Shown piece after piece: positions 25,561 to 34,621 of a stretch of DNA of 64,000 nt. The stretch is from Hyphomonas chukchiensis. GTDB lineage: Bacteria; Pseudomonadota; Alphaproteobacteria; Caulobacterales; Hyphomonadaceae. Numbering within the stretch: the stretch's first letter is position 1; each line of letters begins with the position of its first letter. The DNA lies in assembly GCF_000682695.1 (NCBI RefSeq), contig NZ_AWFG01000030.1, positions 124,001 through 188,000 of the forward strand, in the 5' to 3' direction. The position numbers and the translations under genes were made by a program. The notes beneath the pieces are model-generated. The model had not been told where the DNA came from. It worked only from the letters and a program-made list of their open reading frames with translations, and did no database searches.

Positions 25561-27483
25561 ATGAACGTGCGAAATCTTGCCATCTGGGGGGCGATTGCCC
25601 TGCTTGTTATCGGCATGGCCGTTGCCATGGGCGGATCTTCCGAAGCCGACAGCGCCAAGAAGGCGAAACTGTCGGAAATCTACGCGCTGATCGATTCCGG
25701 CCAGGTGGCCGAGGCGACGCTGGGCGACCAGCAGATCGTCGTGACCACGACCGACAATCGCAAGCTGGTCAGCGAACTGCGCGGCCTCGACATGGAAACG
25801 CAGGGCGTGCTGGTCAAAGAAGGCGTGCCCTTCTCGGTTGATGCCGATAGCGGCCGCAACAATTTCGCCTCGCTGATCTTCTCGATCCTGCCCATCCTGC
25901 TGATCGTCGGCTTTGTCTTCTTCATGATGCGCCAGATGCAGGGTGGCGGCGGACGCGGTGCGATGAGCTTCGGCAAGTCGCGGGCCCGGCTGCTGACCGA
26001 AAAGCATGGCCGCGTCACGTTTGACGATGTGGCCGGTGTCGACGAAGCCAAGGAAGAGCTGCAGGAGATCGTCGAGTTCCTGCAGGACCCTTCGAAATTC
26101 CAGCGCCTCGGCGGCAAGATCCCGAAAGGCGCGCTGCTCGTCGGCCCTCCCGGTACAGGTAAGACGCTTCTGGCCCGCGCGGTTGCCGGTGAAGCCGGTG
26201 TGCCCTTCTTCACGATTTCCGGTTCGGACTTTGTCGAAATGTTCGTCGGCGTCGGCGCGAGCCGCGTGCGTGACATGTTCGAGCAGGCGAAGCGCTCTGC
26301 CCCGTGCATCATCTTCATTGACGAGATCGACGCTGTCGGCCGTTCGCGTGGCGCAGGCCTCGGCGGCGGCAATGACGAGCGTGAGCAGACGCTGAACCAG
26401 CTGCTCGTCGAGATGGACGGCTTCGAAGCCAATGAAGGCATCATCCTCGTCGCGGCCACCAACCGGCCTGACGTGCTGGACCCGGCGCTGCTGCGTCCCG
26501 GCCGTTTCGACCGCCAGATCACGGTCGGCAACCCGGACATTATCGGCCGCGAGAAAATCCTGCGCGTCCACATGCGCAATGTGCCGCTGGCCAAGGATGT
26601 CGACTCCAAGACGATCGCGCGCGGTACGCCCGGCTTCTCGGGTGCTGACCTTGCCAACCTCGTCAACGAGGCGGCCCTTCTGGCGGCCCGTCGCGGCAAG
26701 CGTGTTGTTGCCATGGCCGAGTTCGAGGATGCGAAAGACAAGGTCCTGATGGGCCCTGAGCGCCGCTCGATGGTCATGTCCGAAAAGGAAAAAGAGCTGA
26801 CGGCCTGGCATGAAGCCGGTCACGCCATCGTGGCCATGATCGTGCCGTCGGCCGATCCGGTCCACAAGGCGACGATCATTCCTCGCGGACGTGCGCTCGG
26901 CATGGTCATGCAGCTGCCGGAAGACGACAAGCTGTCCATGTCCAAGATCGAGATGACCAGCCGTCTCGCCATCATGATGGGCGGCCGCGTGGCCGAGGAA
27001 CTGAAATTCGGCCATGACAATGTCACTGCCGGTGCCGCCTCGGACATCCAGCAGGCCACCCGTCTCGCACGGGCCATGGTCACGCGCTGGGGCTTTGCCG
27101 ACAATATCGGTCCGGTGGACTATGGGTCCGACCAGGGCGACGTGTTCCTTGGCCAGCAGCTGATGCAGTCTTCGCATGTGTCGGAAGACACCTCGCGCAA
27201 GATCGAGGAAGAAGTCCGCAAGCTGATCCAGACCGGCATGGACGAAGCCCGCCGCATCATGACCGACAGCCGCGACAAGTGGGAAGCCATCGCTGAAGGC
27301 CTGCTCGAATACGAGACCCTGTCGGGCGAGGAGATTGCCGAACTGCTGAAAGGCAACAAGCCGACACGGCCAGACCTGTCGGACGATGATTCCGGCCCGG
27401 CCCCGGCTGTCCCGGTCATCGGCAAGCGCCGCAAGCCCAAGGGCGATGCCGGCCTTGGCGATACTGAGCCGAACCCGGCCTGA
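25561..27483 (+). CDS. ftsH: ATP-dependent zinc metalloprotease FtsH
   Basis: A 640-residue membrane-bound AAA+ protease. There are two N-terminal spans (residues 5-23 and about 101-123), a periplasmic segment between them, Walker A GPPGTGKT (about residues 195-202), Walker [12 protein letters not shown], the second region of homology [18 protein letters not shown], and the zinc site HEAGH (about 417). It degrades membrane proteins, heat-shock sigma factor and LpxC in other bacteria. tilS upstream and ftsH is a common alphaproteobacterial order next to tol-pal. Confidence 0.97.
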   Translation: MNVRNLAIWGAIALLVIGMAVAMGGSSEADSAKKAKLSEIYALIDSGQVAEATLGDQQIVVTTTDNRKLVSELRGLDMETQGVLVKEGVPFSVDADSGRNNFASLIFSILPILLIVGFVFFMMRQMQGGGGRGAMSFGKSRARLLTEKHGRVTFDDVAGVDEAKEELQEIVEFLQDPSKFQRLGGKIPKGALLVGPPGTGKTLLARAVAGEAGVPFFTISGSDFVEMFVGVGASRVRDMFEQAKRSAPCIIFIDEIDAVGRSRGAGLGGGNDEREQTLNQLLVEMDGFEANEGIILVAATNRPDVLDPALLRPGRFDRQITVGNPDIIGREKILRVHMRNVPLAKDVDSKTIARGTPGFSGADLANLVNEAALLAARRGKRVVAMAEFEDAKDKVLMGPERRSMVMSEKEKELTAWHEAGHAIVAMIVPSADPVHKATIIPRGRALGMVMQLPEDDKLSMSKIEMTSRLAIMMGGRVAEELKFGHDNVTAGAASDIQQATRLARAMVTRWGFADNIGPVDYGSDQGDVFLGQQLMQSSHVSEDTSRKIEEEVRKLIQTGMDEARRIMTDSRDKWEAIAEGLLEYETLSGEEIAELLKGNKPTRPDLSDDDSGPAPAVPVIGKRRKPKGDAGLGDTEPNPA

Positions 27484-27508
27484 GGCCTGGCAGAGATTAG
27501 GAATTGTA

Positions 27509-27545
27509 ATGGGGCGTAGCCAGTCTAGGCTGCGCCCCATGCTTT
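27509..27545 (+). terminator. Terminator hairpin after ftsH
   Basis: ATGGGGCG (27509-27516) pairs with CGCCCCAT (27533-27540), and AGCC with GGCT inside, giving a long stem with a 6-base loop. GCTTTTG follows. Both candidate start codons of the next gene (27509 and 27539) lie in the stem. Confidence 0.6.
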
Positions 27546-28105
27546 TGCGCTCATGTCTTGGCGGCCTTGCCGCGCTTTCCGTTTCGTCCTGCATCCCGTC
27601 TCCCGAGGCGGAGTTCTGGGGGCGGGTCTCGTCGCTCTGTGGTGAGGCCTTTGAAGGGGAGATCGTCAGCGAGGACGCGGCCGACGATGACTGGCGCAGC
27701 CAGCGCATTGTCATGCATGTGCGCGACTGTTCGAAATCGGAGATACGCATTCCGCTGGCGGTAGGGGAGGACACCTCACGCACCTGGGTGCTGACACGCG
27801 GTAAGGATGGACTGGCCCTGCACCATGAGCACCGGCATGCCGATGGCAGCCTTGATGCGGTGACGGGCTATGGCGGCAAATCGGCGGATTATAGCAGCGG
27901 CTCGCGGCAGAATTTCCCGGCGGATGAAGCGACACAGGCCCTGTTCGATGAGGCAGGCATCCCGGAATCCAAGGCCAATATCTGGGCCATCGAGATGCGC
28001 CCCGCGCATACGCTGTTTGCCTATGAGCTGGAGCGGCCGGGGCGGTTCTTCCGGCTGGAATTCAATACGGGCCACCCCGTCACGCCGCTGGAGGCTGCCG
28101 ACTAG
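27539..28105 (+). CDS. Uncharacterised lipoprotein
   Basis: A 188-residue protein with a lipoprotein-type signal (LRSCLGGLAALSVSSC). The mature part contains EFWGRVSSLCGEAFEG, MHVRDCSKSEIRIPLAVGEDTSRTW and HHEHRHADGSLDAVTGYGG; the pattern is familiar from unnamed alphaproteobacterial proteins, but no named family is recognised. Two Cys could be disulfide-linked. Alternative start is ATG 27509. The 3' end overlaps the convergent DUF2721 gene by 4 bases. Confidence 0.7.
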   Translation: MLLRSCLGGLAALSVSSCIPSPEAEFWGRVSSLCGEAFEGEIVSEDAADDDWRSQRIVMHVRDCSKSEIRIPLAVGEDTSRTWVLTRGKDGLALHHEHRHADGSLDAVTGYGGKSADYSSGSRQNFPADEATQALFDEAGIPESKANIWAIEMRPAHTLFAYELERPGRFFRLEFNTGHPVTPLEAAD

Positions 28106-28599
28106 TCGAGAATGTTGGTTAGTCTTTTCTTCCGGCTGCCGCTGGCCCGCGCCGTGGTGATCAGGTGCGGGGCAACGCGCAGGGTGCGCGTGGCAATGGA
28201 AATCTCCATCAGGAAATAGACGAGGCCTGCGACCAGCACGCCCATGGAGGCGACGAAGAGTACGGCGACAAGGTTTGACACGTCCGTCCGGATCAGCTGG
28301 CCGGTAAACAGGATGACGATGACGAGACAGATCAGCAGGGCCGAGAGCGTGGAGAGCGTGACGGCGCGGTTGATGCGGATCATGCGCTTGTCGATGGCGG
28401 CGAGTTCCAGCACGTGGGCCTTGCGGGCCTCTTCGCCAAGATCGGCCAGGAAGCCTTCGACCTTGCGCCAGCGGTCAACAACGCGGCCAAGGCGGTTGGC
28501 CATGACATTGAGCAGGGCGCCGATACCTGCAAGCAGGAAGACCGGCGCGATGGCGAGCTGGATGATGTGGGAAATATCGGCAGGAACGGAAATGGGCAT
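28102..28599 (-). CDS. DUF2721 family membrane protein
   Basis: A 165-residue inner-membrane protein with three hydrophobic segments (about residues 10-30, 78-100 and 107-130). The central cytosolic stretch LNVMANRLGRVVDRWR is the family hallmark. No function is established. It stands alone on the minus strand, convergent with the preceding lipoprotein gene. Confidence 0.85.
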   Translation of the reverse strand: MPISVPADISHIIQLAIAPVFLLAGIGALLNVMANRLGRVVDRWRKVEGFLADLGEEARKAHVLELAAIDKRMIRINRAVTLSTLSALLICLVIVILFTGQLIRTDVSNLVAVLFVASMGVLVAGLVYFLMEISIATRTLRVAPHLITTARASGSRKKRLTNILD

Positions 28600-28652
28600 G
28601 GCATAAGGCTTCGCCCTGTCATGCGCTCACGTCAAGTATTGCGATGGTCTCG

Positions 28653-29264
28653 CTAGGCTTTTGCGCTGGGGCGGGCGGAAACGGCGTCATGCCAGCGCTT
28701 GAGGTGCACAAGGCTCTCGTCCGGGGGCACGCCGACAAGACCGGCGCCGAAATCATAGGTGGCGAGGGCGACGGCATCGGCGACGGTATAGGTGTCGCCT
28801 GCGATGAATTCATGGCTGGCCAGCTGATCATCGAAGAGCTTGTAGCCGATCGCGGTGCGGGCGCGGTTCTGCGCGGCGGCTTCGGGAATCTGGCGGATCA
28901 GTTTTGCCGTCAGCGCATGGCCATGGATCCAGACCATGCCGATCGGCACCATCAGGTTCAGCTCGACGCGGCGCAGCCACATGTCGACAATGGCCTTGCC
29001 CTTGGCGCCGGTGCCGAAGAGGGGCGGCGCGGGGTGCAGTTCCTCGAAATAGCGGCAGATGGAGACGCTTTCGGAAATGCAGCTGCCGTCATCGAGCTCC
29101 AGCACGGGCAGGCCGCCGACAGGGTTCTTGGCCAGGAAATCCGGTTGCCGGTTCTGGCGGGCCAGCATGTCCACCTGCTCCATGGGCACGTGGAGGCCCT
29201 TCTCGGCGAGATAGATGCGCACGCGGCGCGGATTCGGGGCACGGGTGCTGTCGTAAAGGATCAT
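28653..29264 (-). CDS. Glutathione S-transferase family protein
   Basis: A 203-residue cytosolic GST. The N-terminal domain has LYDSTRAPNPRRVRIYLAEKG, the cis-Pro motif GGLPVLEL and the ES pair in CISESVSICRYFEE. The C-terminal domain carries GDTYTVADAVALATYDF. It differs from the GST at 2287-2967 and is not its close paralog. No operon partner. Confidence 0.87.
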   Translation of the reverse strand: MILYDSTRAPNPRRVRIYLAEKGLHVPMEQVDMLARQNRQPDFLAKNPVGGLPVLELDDGSCISESVSICRYFEELHPAPPLFGTGAKGKAIVDMWLRRVELNLMVPIGMVWIHGHALTAKLIRQIPEAAAQNRARTAIGYKLFDDQLASHEFIAGDTYTVADAVALATYDFGAGLVGVPPDESLVHLKRWHDAVSARPSAKA

Positions 29265-29306
29265 GGGCGGGACTGTAGACCCGCGACGCGGGCCGGGGAA
29301 GGGGTG

Positions 29307-29786
29307 TCAGACCCAAAGCTGGGGCTGGGCGTCGATGACAGTCTCGGCGCAGTCATCGTCCCAGGGATAGAGGCCGTCGAGGTCGCCGGGCCAGACGAGC
29401 TGGATGACGCCGGGATGGCCGCGATTGCCGAGGCGCTGCCAGTACCAGTCGGCATAGGGCACATAGTCCGTGAACAGCTTGGCGTGGCCGGCTTTCTTGC
29501 CGACACAGTCATGGTCTTCGAGGAGGCCCTGCCAGTGCTGCTCGCCCTCGACCTTTCGGCCCGCCTTGATCTGGCGGAAGACTTCCCAGAGCATGCCGTG
29601 CATCACGTCGCGGTGGAGGCCGAAGATGATGAATTCCGGCGCGTTCAGCGTGTGGCTGAAGCCGATGGAATAGGTGAAGTTCGGTTTGGCCAGTTCCGGA
29701 TCGAACACGTGCAGGCTGTGCCAGCCATGCGTCTCGATGTTCGAGAGGATGCGGTGTTCGGCAGCGGTGAGGTCTGGCGCGTCCAT
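29307..29786 (-). CDS. DUF4262 domain protein
   Basis: A 159-residue cytosolic protein. The motif FTYSIGFSHTLNAPEFIIFGL (residues about 37-57) with GWHSLHVF before it marks the DUF4262 family. The C-terminal part contains DWYWQRLGNRGHPGVIQLVWP. The start at 29786 is preferred over a longer in-frame ATG at 29891, which would run into the next gene. Function is unknown. Confidence 0.83.
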   Translation of the reverse strand: MDAPDLTAAEHRILSNIETHGWHSLHVFDPELAKPNFTYSIGFSHTLNAPEFIIFGLHRDVMHGMLWEVFRQIKAGRKVEGEQHWQGLLEDHDCVGKKAGHAKLFTDYVPYADWYWQRLGNRGHPGVIQLVWPGDLDGLYPWDDDCAETVIDAQPQLWV

Positions 29787-29859
29787 GGGGGCATGACGGC
29801 GTGCGCCGGGCGCGGGGTCAAGCGCGGTAAGCCTACATGTCCGAGATTTAAGGCGGGGG

Positions 29860-30276
29860 CTATTTCGCGAACAGCTGGCCGATATCGGCAAAGGCCTTCA
29901 GCTCGATCGCATTGCCGGCGGGATCGTGGAAGAACATGGTGGCCTGTTCGCCGGGCTGGCCCTTGAAGCGCACATAGGGCGCGATCAGGAATTCCACTTT
30001 GCCTTCAAGGCGCTCGGCCATGGCCTGCCACTCGTCCATGGGGAGGACCAGGCCGAAATGGCGCACGGGCACGCCGTGGCCGTCAACGGCATTGGTGGTG
30101 GCGACGCGGCATTCTTCGGGCGCGAGATGGGTGACGATCTGGTGGCCGTGGAAATCGAAGTCGATCCAGTCCGGCGAACTGCGCCCCTCCGGGCAGCCGA
30201 GCAGGTCGCCATAGAAGGCGCGGGCGGCGGCGAGGTCGTCAACGGGGAAGGCGAGGTGGAACGGGGCGACGGGCAT
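29860..30276 (-). CDS. VOC (glyoxalase/dioxygenase superfamily) protein
   Basis: A 138-residue protein with two beta-alpha-beta-beta-beta modules: FHLAFPVDDLAAARAFYGDLLG at the start and a second half with VRHFGLVLPMDEWQAM and FFHDPAGNAIELKAF. His and Glu in these motifs would bind a metal. The start at 30276 gives the family's usual N-terminus. Substrate unknown; often annotated as a glyoxalase-like enzyme. Confidence 0.88.
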   Translation of the reverse strand: MPVAPFHLAFPVDDLAAARAFYGDLLGCPEGRSSPDWIDFDFHGHQIVTHLAPEECRVATTNAVDGHGVPVRHFGLVLPMDEWQAMAERLEGKVEFLIAPYVRFKGQPGEQATMFFHDPAGNAIELKAFADIGQLFAK

Positions 30277-30417
30277 TAGCGGCGGGCCTTCGGAATGGGA
30301 GGAGAGACTGGTCCCATTCTTAAGGCGGCGCAGGCGAAGCGCAACTGCCAGCACGTGCGGCCACAGGCCCTTGGGGCGTGCGGCGGGGAAGGCGTGAATT
30401 CGGAGGCTGGGGGAGGA

Positions 30418-30762
30418 CTAGGACGTATCGGGGCCGAGGGGCGCCGCTATCACGCACGGAAAAAGCACGAAAACTGCACGAAGGATGCTCGTAAACTGCA
30501 CGGACGCATCAGGGGCCTCGGGAAGGGCAAGCCGTTCCCATGCGAACTGTTGCGGGGCCTCGTAAACATAGCGGCCTTCCGGCGCCGGGGCGTCGGAGAT
30601 CGCGGTGATGTAGAGCTTGCCGGTGCGTTTGGAGACCGAGAAGAGCACGTCGCGCTTGTTGGCGCGGATCCAGCGCTCGAGGCCCCATAGCTGCAGCCAC
30701 AGATAGGGCCAGAGATAGAGGGGCACGGCAGCAAAGAGACGGGCGCGGGTTTCAGGGGTCAT
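30418..30762 (-). CDS. Uncharacterised small protein, possibly membrane-associated
   Basis: A 114-residue protein. Residues 8-28 (RLFAAVPLYLWPYLWLQLWGL) are hydrophobic and Trp-rich, followed by a basic/polar centre (RANKRDVLFSVSKRTGKLYIT). A second hydrophobic stretch is near the C-terminus (FTSILRAVFVLFPCVIAAPL). No family is recognised. The start at 30762 is the first that gives a plausible N-terminus; longer extensions read like GC-rich noise. Confidence 0.5.
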   Translation of the reverse strand: MTPETRARLFAAVPLYLWPYLWLQLWGLERWIRANKRDVLFSVSKRTGKLYITAISDAPAPEGRYVYEAPQQFAWERLALPEAPDASVQFTSILRAVFVLFPCVIAAPLGPDTS

Positions 30763-30944
30763 GGGGCGCAGTATAGGCGCAACCGAAGGGGGTGGGGAAA
30801 ACGGGCGCTCTCTCCCGCACGCAAGGCCATAGGCGGCAGCAGGTGCAGGGGGGCTTGTCCGCAGGAGAGCGCAGGCGTAAATGTGCAGCGCCGCCGACCG
30901 ATGCGATGGGCACAACCGGGCGGCGGAGCTTTCAAGCACATTCC

Positions 30945-31274
30945 ATGACCGACCCGGCCTATGACTGCGTGTCCTGCGGTGCCTGCTGTTTCAGCCGGCA
31001 TCCGCGCTACCTTGCCCTGTTGCCCTATGACGCCTCGCGCAGCCTGCCGGCGGACAGCCTTTTTGCCGAGGGCGGGCAGACCTATGTGAAGTTTGACTGC
31101 GGGCATTGCGTGCACCTGCAGTTGGGCGATGGAAAGGCCGTGTGCGGCGTTTATGAGGACCGGCCCGAAGCCTGCCGCGCCTTCCGGGCGGGCAGCTTCG
31201 AGTGCGGCAAGGCCCGCCGCGCGAATGGCATACTCGGGGCCAACGTGCGCACGCCCGAGGGCGAAGCGGCCTAG
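30945..31274 (+). CDS. YkgJ family cysteine-cluster protein
   Basis: A 109-residue protein with Cys motifs CVSCGACC at residues 8-15, FDCGHCVHL in the middle, and CGVYEDRPEACRAF later, the CxxCxxCC...Cxx(x)C pattern of the YkgJ / zinc- or iron-chelating family. It probably binds an Fe-S cluster or zinc; no reaction is known. It overlaps the convergent collar-domain gene by 4 bases. Confidence 0.88.
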   Translation: MTDPAYDCVSCGACCFSRHPRYLALLPYDASRSLPADSLFAEGGQTYVKFDCGHCVHLQLGDGKAVCGVYEDRPEACRAFRAGSFECGKARRANGILGANVRTPEGEAA

Positions 31275-31705
31275 TTCCGGGACGGATAAATGCCCTGCGT
31301 CACGACGCACTGCCTGAGGACGAGATAGGCCGGCGCGTTGCCCTGGTTTCCCTGCTGGTGGAGGGACGCAGAGCCGGCGCCGGGCGCGCCCTTCTGGCCT
31401 ATCGCAAAGTCGGCCGCGCCGGGGCCTTTTCCGGCGCTGACGATCGTGCGCCCCTGCAGGTCGGGCAGGGCAAAGGTCGTCCGGCCGTCGCCGCCATACT
31501 GGGTGCCGTAGAGCGAGAAGAGGGCCGTGTTCTCATTGATGGGCAGCAGGCGGCCATCGGCGTCCAGCGTGCCGCGCGGGCAGAAATTGAACCCCACGGT
31601 GATGATCTCGCCGAGATATTCGTCCGTGCCCGCGCTTGCGGCGGGCGCTGACCCCGCCAGGACCGCGCCGGTGAGCGCTGCCGTGAGTGCAAGTTTCCGA
31701 ATCAT
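31271..31705 (-). CDS. Secreted tail-collar domain protein
   Basis: A 144-residue exported protein: signal peptide ending PAASAG. The mature region has the phage tail-collar pattern YLGEIITVGFNFCPRGTLDADG, LLPINENTALFSLYGTQYGGDG and TTFALPDLQGR, as in the microcystin-dependent/MdpB-type proteins. A Gly/Ala-rich tail follows. A single such gene with no phage genes nearby suggests a host surface protein, not a prophage remnant. Confidence 0.85.
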   Translation of the reverse strand: MIRKLALTAALTGAVLAGSAPAASAGTDEYLGEIITVGFNFCPRGTLDADGRLLPINENTALFSLYGTQYGGDGRTTFALPDLQGRTIVSAGKGPGAADFAIGQKGAPGAGSASLHQQGNQGNAPAYLVLRQCVVTQGIYPSRN

Positions 31706-31781
31706 GCCGGGGCCTCCGCTTGTGGAGGGAGCAGCTTAGGGCGCGGAGCGGGAGGGACAAGGGCCTTCGGGAGGGCGCGGC

Positions 31782-32171
31782 CTAGTTCGTCTTCGCGTCC
31801 CGGGCGGGCGCCCCGGTTTTCGTGAAATTGCGGAAATAGCAGCGCTGGCCGTCCACATAGACAGAGCTGAACCGGTCGACATCGCCCATCGGGTCGGCGA
31901 CGAAGCCGATCGTGTTGGCAAAGCCGAGGCCGGTGCAGGGGCCCATCATCTCGGCCTTGTACCATTGGTTATCATGGCCCTCGATCAGCAGCGTGCGGTC
32001 GTCAACCGCGCGCCAGTTCTCGATGCCGCCAAGGTCTGCAAAGCGGATCACGGCGAGCTTTTCCGGCGCGGGATTGGCGGGCACGGGGTCTGCATGGGCA
32101 AAACGCCCGGCGATGGTGACGAGGCCCAGTAAGGGCAGGGCATAGGCGAGTTTGCGTGTATTCCTGAACAT
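31782..32171 (-). CDS. DUF6491 family secreted protein
   Basis: A 129-residue exported protein: basic N-terminus plus hydrophobic segment LAYALPLLGLVTIAG and a processing region ending FAHADP. The mature core IRFADLGGIENWRAVDDRTLLI and the Cys in MGPCTGLGFA fit DUF6491. No function is known. The family call rests on motif recall. Confidence 0.7.
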   Translation of the reverse strand: MFRNTRKLAYALPLLGLVTIAGRFAHADPVPANPAPEKLAVIRFADLGGIENWRAVDDRTLLIEGHDNQWYKAEMMGPCTGLGFANTIGFVADPMGDVDRFSSVYVDGQRCYFRNFTKTGAPARDAKTN

Positions 32172-32401
32172 CTGAATGTCTCCTTTTCGATCTGCAAGCG
32201 TCGTGGCTCGTTCGAAGCAGACAGCAGGGAGCGGGTCGTCAGCCCTTCATATGTGAGGAAGCGCGGGGGCCATTCCAACGCGCCGGGGCGGGGCGGCTGC
32301 CATTAAATTTCAGACATTTGCGCGGGCCATGCGCGCGCCGGGCGCTTGCCGGGGGCGGGGGATGGTGCGAGCCTTTGGAAAAGGGCGGGGAGGCCAAGGC
32401 G

Positions 32402-32773
32402 ATGACGGCGATATTCTTCTGGGCGGCGGCAGGCGTGGCGATGCTGACCGTGCTCATCCATGTCTTCCTGGGCGGGGCGAAATTCGTGCGGCCCTTCCTC
32501 GCGGTGGAGATGGATCCGGGCCTGAAATGGCTCGCCTACCTGATGTGGCACCTCGGCACAGTGTCGACCCTCTTCATCGCGCTCGGCTTTGCGGCCGGCG
32601 CGGTGCACCCGGAACATGCCGACTATGCCGCCATCGCGACGGCGGGCGCGGCGGGCTTTGTTTGCGTCGCGCTGTTCACGGCGGTGAAATCCGGCCTCTC
32701 GCCCCTCCGCTTCCCGGTCATCCCGATGTTCAGCCTCGTGACGGGGCTGGGGCTGGCGGGGCTGTTTGTTTGA
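32402..32773 (+). CDS. Small four-span membrane protein
   Basis: A 123-residue protein made mostly of hydrophobic helices (about residues 2-24, 43-65, 75-96 and 102-122), with short loops and a conserved-looking LIHVFLGGAKFVRPFL after helix 1. The start at 32402 follows a GAGG site. No named family is recognised; the size and topology resemble small uncharacterised inner-membrane proteins of alphaproteobacteria. Confidence 0.65.
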   Translation: MTAIFFWAAAGVAMLTVLIHVFLGGAKFVRPFLAVEMDPGLKWLAYLMWHLGTVSTLFIALGFAAGAVHPEHADYAAIATAGAAGFVCVALFTAVKSGLSPLRFPVIPMFSLVTGLGLAGLFV

Positions 32774-32850
32774 GGGGGAGGGCATTTGAAGACTGGACGC
32801 CGCTAGGAGAGGTAGGTTGTGCCGCTTTTAACCACAAGTGTGCCCATAAC

Positions 32851-34602
32851 CTACCGTGAAACAAACTCGTTTAATTCAGATAGTGTTTCCAACAAATCGT
32901 CTGCTAATATTCCCGCTCTTAACTCACCACAAATCGCGGCCAGAGATACGGAAGCGCCAAACTGAGTTTTCAATTCTACGAGAACTTTTGAAAGGACCTC
33001 CTTGCCCGGACAGAGCGCGATCTTTCCTTCAATAGACGCCCAATCCGTCTCGAAGGCATCTAGTGCTTCCGTAATCACTACTGTGTCGTCCTTTGCCGAT
33101 CGATTCTCTCGGGCAAATCTGGCCGCATTCGACGCGATTTGAGCGGACACGTAATTTCTGTGTCCTGCGGCTATCTTCGAGATGATTTGCTCGACTTCCT
33201 CAGCTTGAATGGCCCCAACTTTTCCCGGTTTGCGGTTGAGTTGCGTGTTTGTAGCCTTTGCGATTGCTCTTGGCTCCAAGAGGTAATTTTCAATTTCCTT
33301 TCGAGATAAAACAAAGCACTCAACGCCTGCTTCACTCATTCGCTTGATGAACGCGCTTGTTTCATCGCCGCAGCGGTAGTCCCGATCGAACATGCATTTT
33401 GTTTGGATGGATATTTCCAAAAGTTCCTTGAAAGCCCACACGGTATGCTCGGCTCGACGCCATTGAGAAAATCCGCCCAACTTAAAAATTGGGGATTTCT
33501 GTTCTATGGCTAGATATTCTAATCCATTAGCCTTCGCAATTCGCCTCAATATTCGAGCGTCATTTCCCTCGACGAAAATTACCTTTTTAACTTTAGATAT
33601 CTTGGCAAAATCAGCGTTTTCCGCCGAACCGATATAGTTTAGCATCAGGTCATAGTCGGCATCGTTCCTAATTCTTCTGCCTGTTGCATTCGAAGGATTA
33701 ATCACAACAATTTCGTGTGTGTCGGCTTCGTTTATTATTTCTGTTGCGTGTGTCGCAACGAAATACTGAGAGAATTGTTCTTTTATATCATGGTAGAGCC
33801 GATGCTGAAGGTCAGGGTGCAGATATATATCAGGCTCATCGATAACTAAAATTGAATCTGGCCCCCCTCGTATCATGTGGGTGTGGATTTGCAGCCAAAC
33901 TTGGAAGCCGAAACCTGCCCATTGTATTTCGCGGGTTATCCGCTTCTCCTCAAAAAACATCTTTACGGTAGGAGGTGACGTCGTATCCCACTCTGGGCGT
34001 TGAAGCTTGATCCCCGGCCAAGCTCGCTCAACCCGGATTTTAAATAGATCAAATGTTTCCTGATCCTCAGCTAACCAAATGTTTCTGAAGTTGCGAGCTG
34101 CTAGACGTGTTCCGCGGTTGCGTTGAACTGTCTCTGCACGAACAATAATTTCTTCCGCCTCAAGCGGGCTCAACGTCGGGACAACGATTAGTTCGACGGG
34201 GAAAGCGTCTCGAAACTTTTTCGAAGTCGACAATCTCTTGCCATTGTCGATAAAAAATCTAACCGTTCTCTCTGGGTGAAGCAGTAGTATTGCTTTCGCG
34301 CCGTTTGAGTGTTGAAAGATGATCGTCGCATCATCTTCGCCGTAGTCTGTTGTGATGTTTGCTAGGGTGAATGGTAGGCTGTTATCTGGGACGTTATAGC
34401 CTTCAAATGTCCCAAAATCGGATGAAATTAGTGTCGGGCTTCGCTGCCTAGCGTACCGCAAACTCACATTGAGTAAACGTAACGCGTCAAGGATAGATGA
34501 TTTTCCCGAGTTATTTGGTCCCACCAAGATGTTTCCATCTCGGGTCGACAGCGTGAAGCTGGAAAATCTCTTAAAATTTCTAAGGCTTATTGATTTTATC
34601 AT
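32851..34602 (-). CDS. OLD-family ATPase/TOPRIM nuclease
   Basis: A 583-residue protein. ABC-type ATPase: Walker A GPNNSGKSS (residues 28-36), Walker B ILVIDEPDIYLHP (251-263) and the H-loop His285 in ATHATEI. The C-terminal TOPRIM domain has Glu345 (FVEGNDARIL) and the Asp406/Asp408 pair (FDRDYR). OLD proteins are anti-phage or DNA-processing nucleases. The gene is visibly lower in GC than its neighbours and no helicase partner is adjacent, so a Gabija call is not supported. Substrate and role remain inferred. Confidence 0.85.
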   Translation of the reverse strand: MIKSISLRNFKRFSSFTLSTRDGNILVGPNNSGKSSILDALRLLNVSLRYARQRSPTLISSDFGTFEGYNVPDNSLPFTLANITTDYGEDDATIIFQHSNGAKAILLLHPERTVRFFIDNGKRLSTSKKFRDAFPVELIVVPTLSPLEAEEIIVRAETVQRNRGTRLAARNFRNIWLAEDQETFDLFKIRVERAWPGIKLQRPEWDTTSPPTVKMFFEEKRITREIQWAGFGFQVWLQIHTHMIRGGPDSILVIDEPDIYLHPDLQHRLYHDIKEQFSQYFVATHATEIINEADTHEIVVINPSNATGRRIRNDADYDLMLNYIGSAENADFAKISKVKKVIFVEGNDARILRRIAKANGLEYLAIEQKSPIFKLGGFSQWRRAEHTVWAFKELLEISIQTKCMFDRDYRCGDETSAFIKRMSEAGVECFVLSRKEIENYLLEPRAIAKATNTQLNRKPGKVGAIQAEEVEQIISKIAAGHRNYVSAQIASNAARFARENRSAKDDTVVITEALDAFETDWASIEGKIALCPGKEVLSKVLVELKTQFGASVSLAAICGELRAGILADDLLETLSELNEFVSR

Positions 34603-34621
34603 CGTGCTTCGGTTGCACGAT
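34601..34621. promoter_or_regulatory. Inverted repeat over the OLD-nuclease start codon
   Basis: ATCGTGC (34601-34607) and GCACGAT (34615-34621) are a perfect 7-base inverted repeat whose left arm includes part of the ATG. No Shine-Dalgarno is evident. It could be an operator or a start-codon hairpin. Confidence 0.35.

Noticed and set aside
25540-27783. A 747-codon minus-strand open frame opposite ftsH
   Set aside because: Antisense shadow of ftsH with no recognisable domain; long antisense frames are common in this codon usage.
31271-31705. Prophage remnant
   Set aside because: A single collar-domain gene with a signal peptide; no integrase, capsid, portal or tail genes nearby.
32851-34602. 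Gabija (GajAB) defence system
   Set aside because: The GajA-like nuclease stands alone; no UvrD-type GajB helicase is adjacent.
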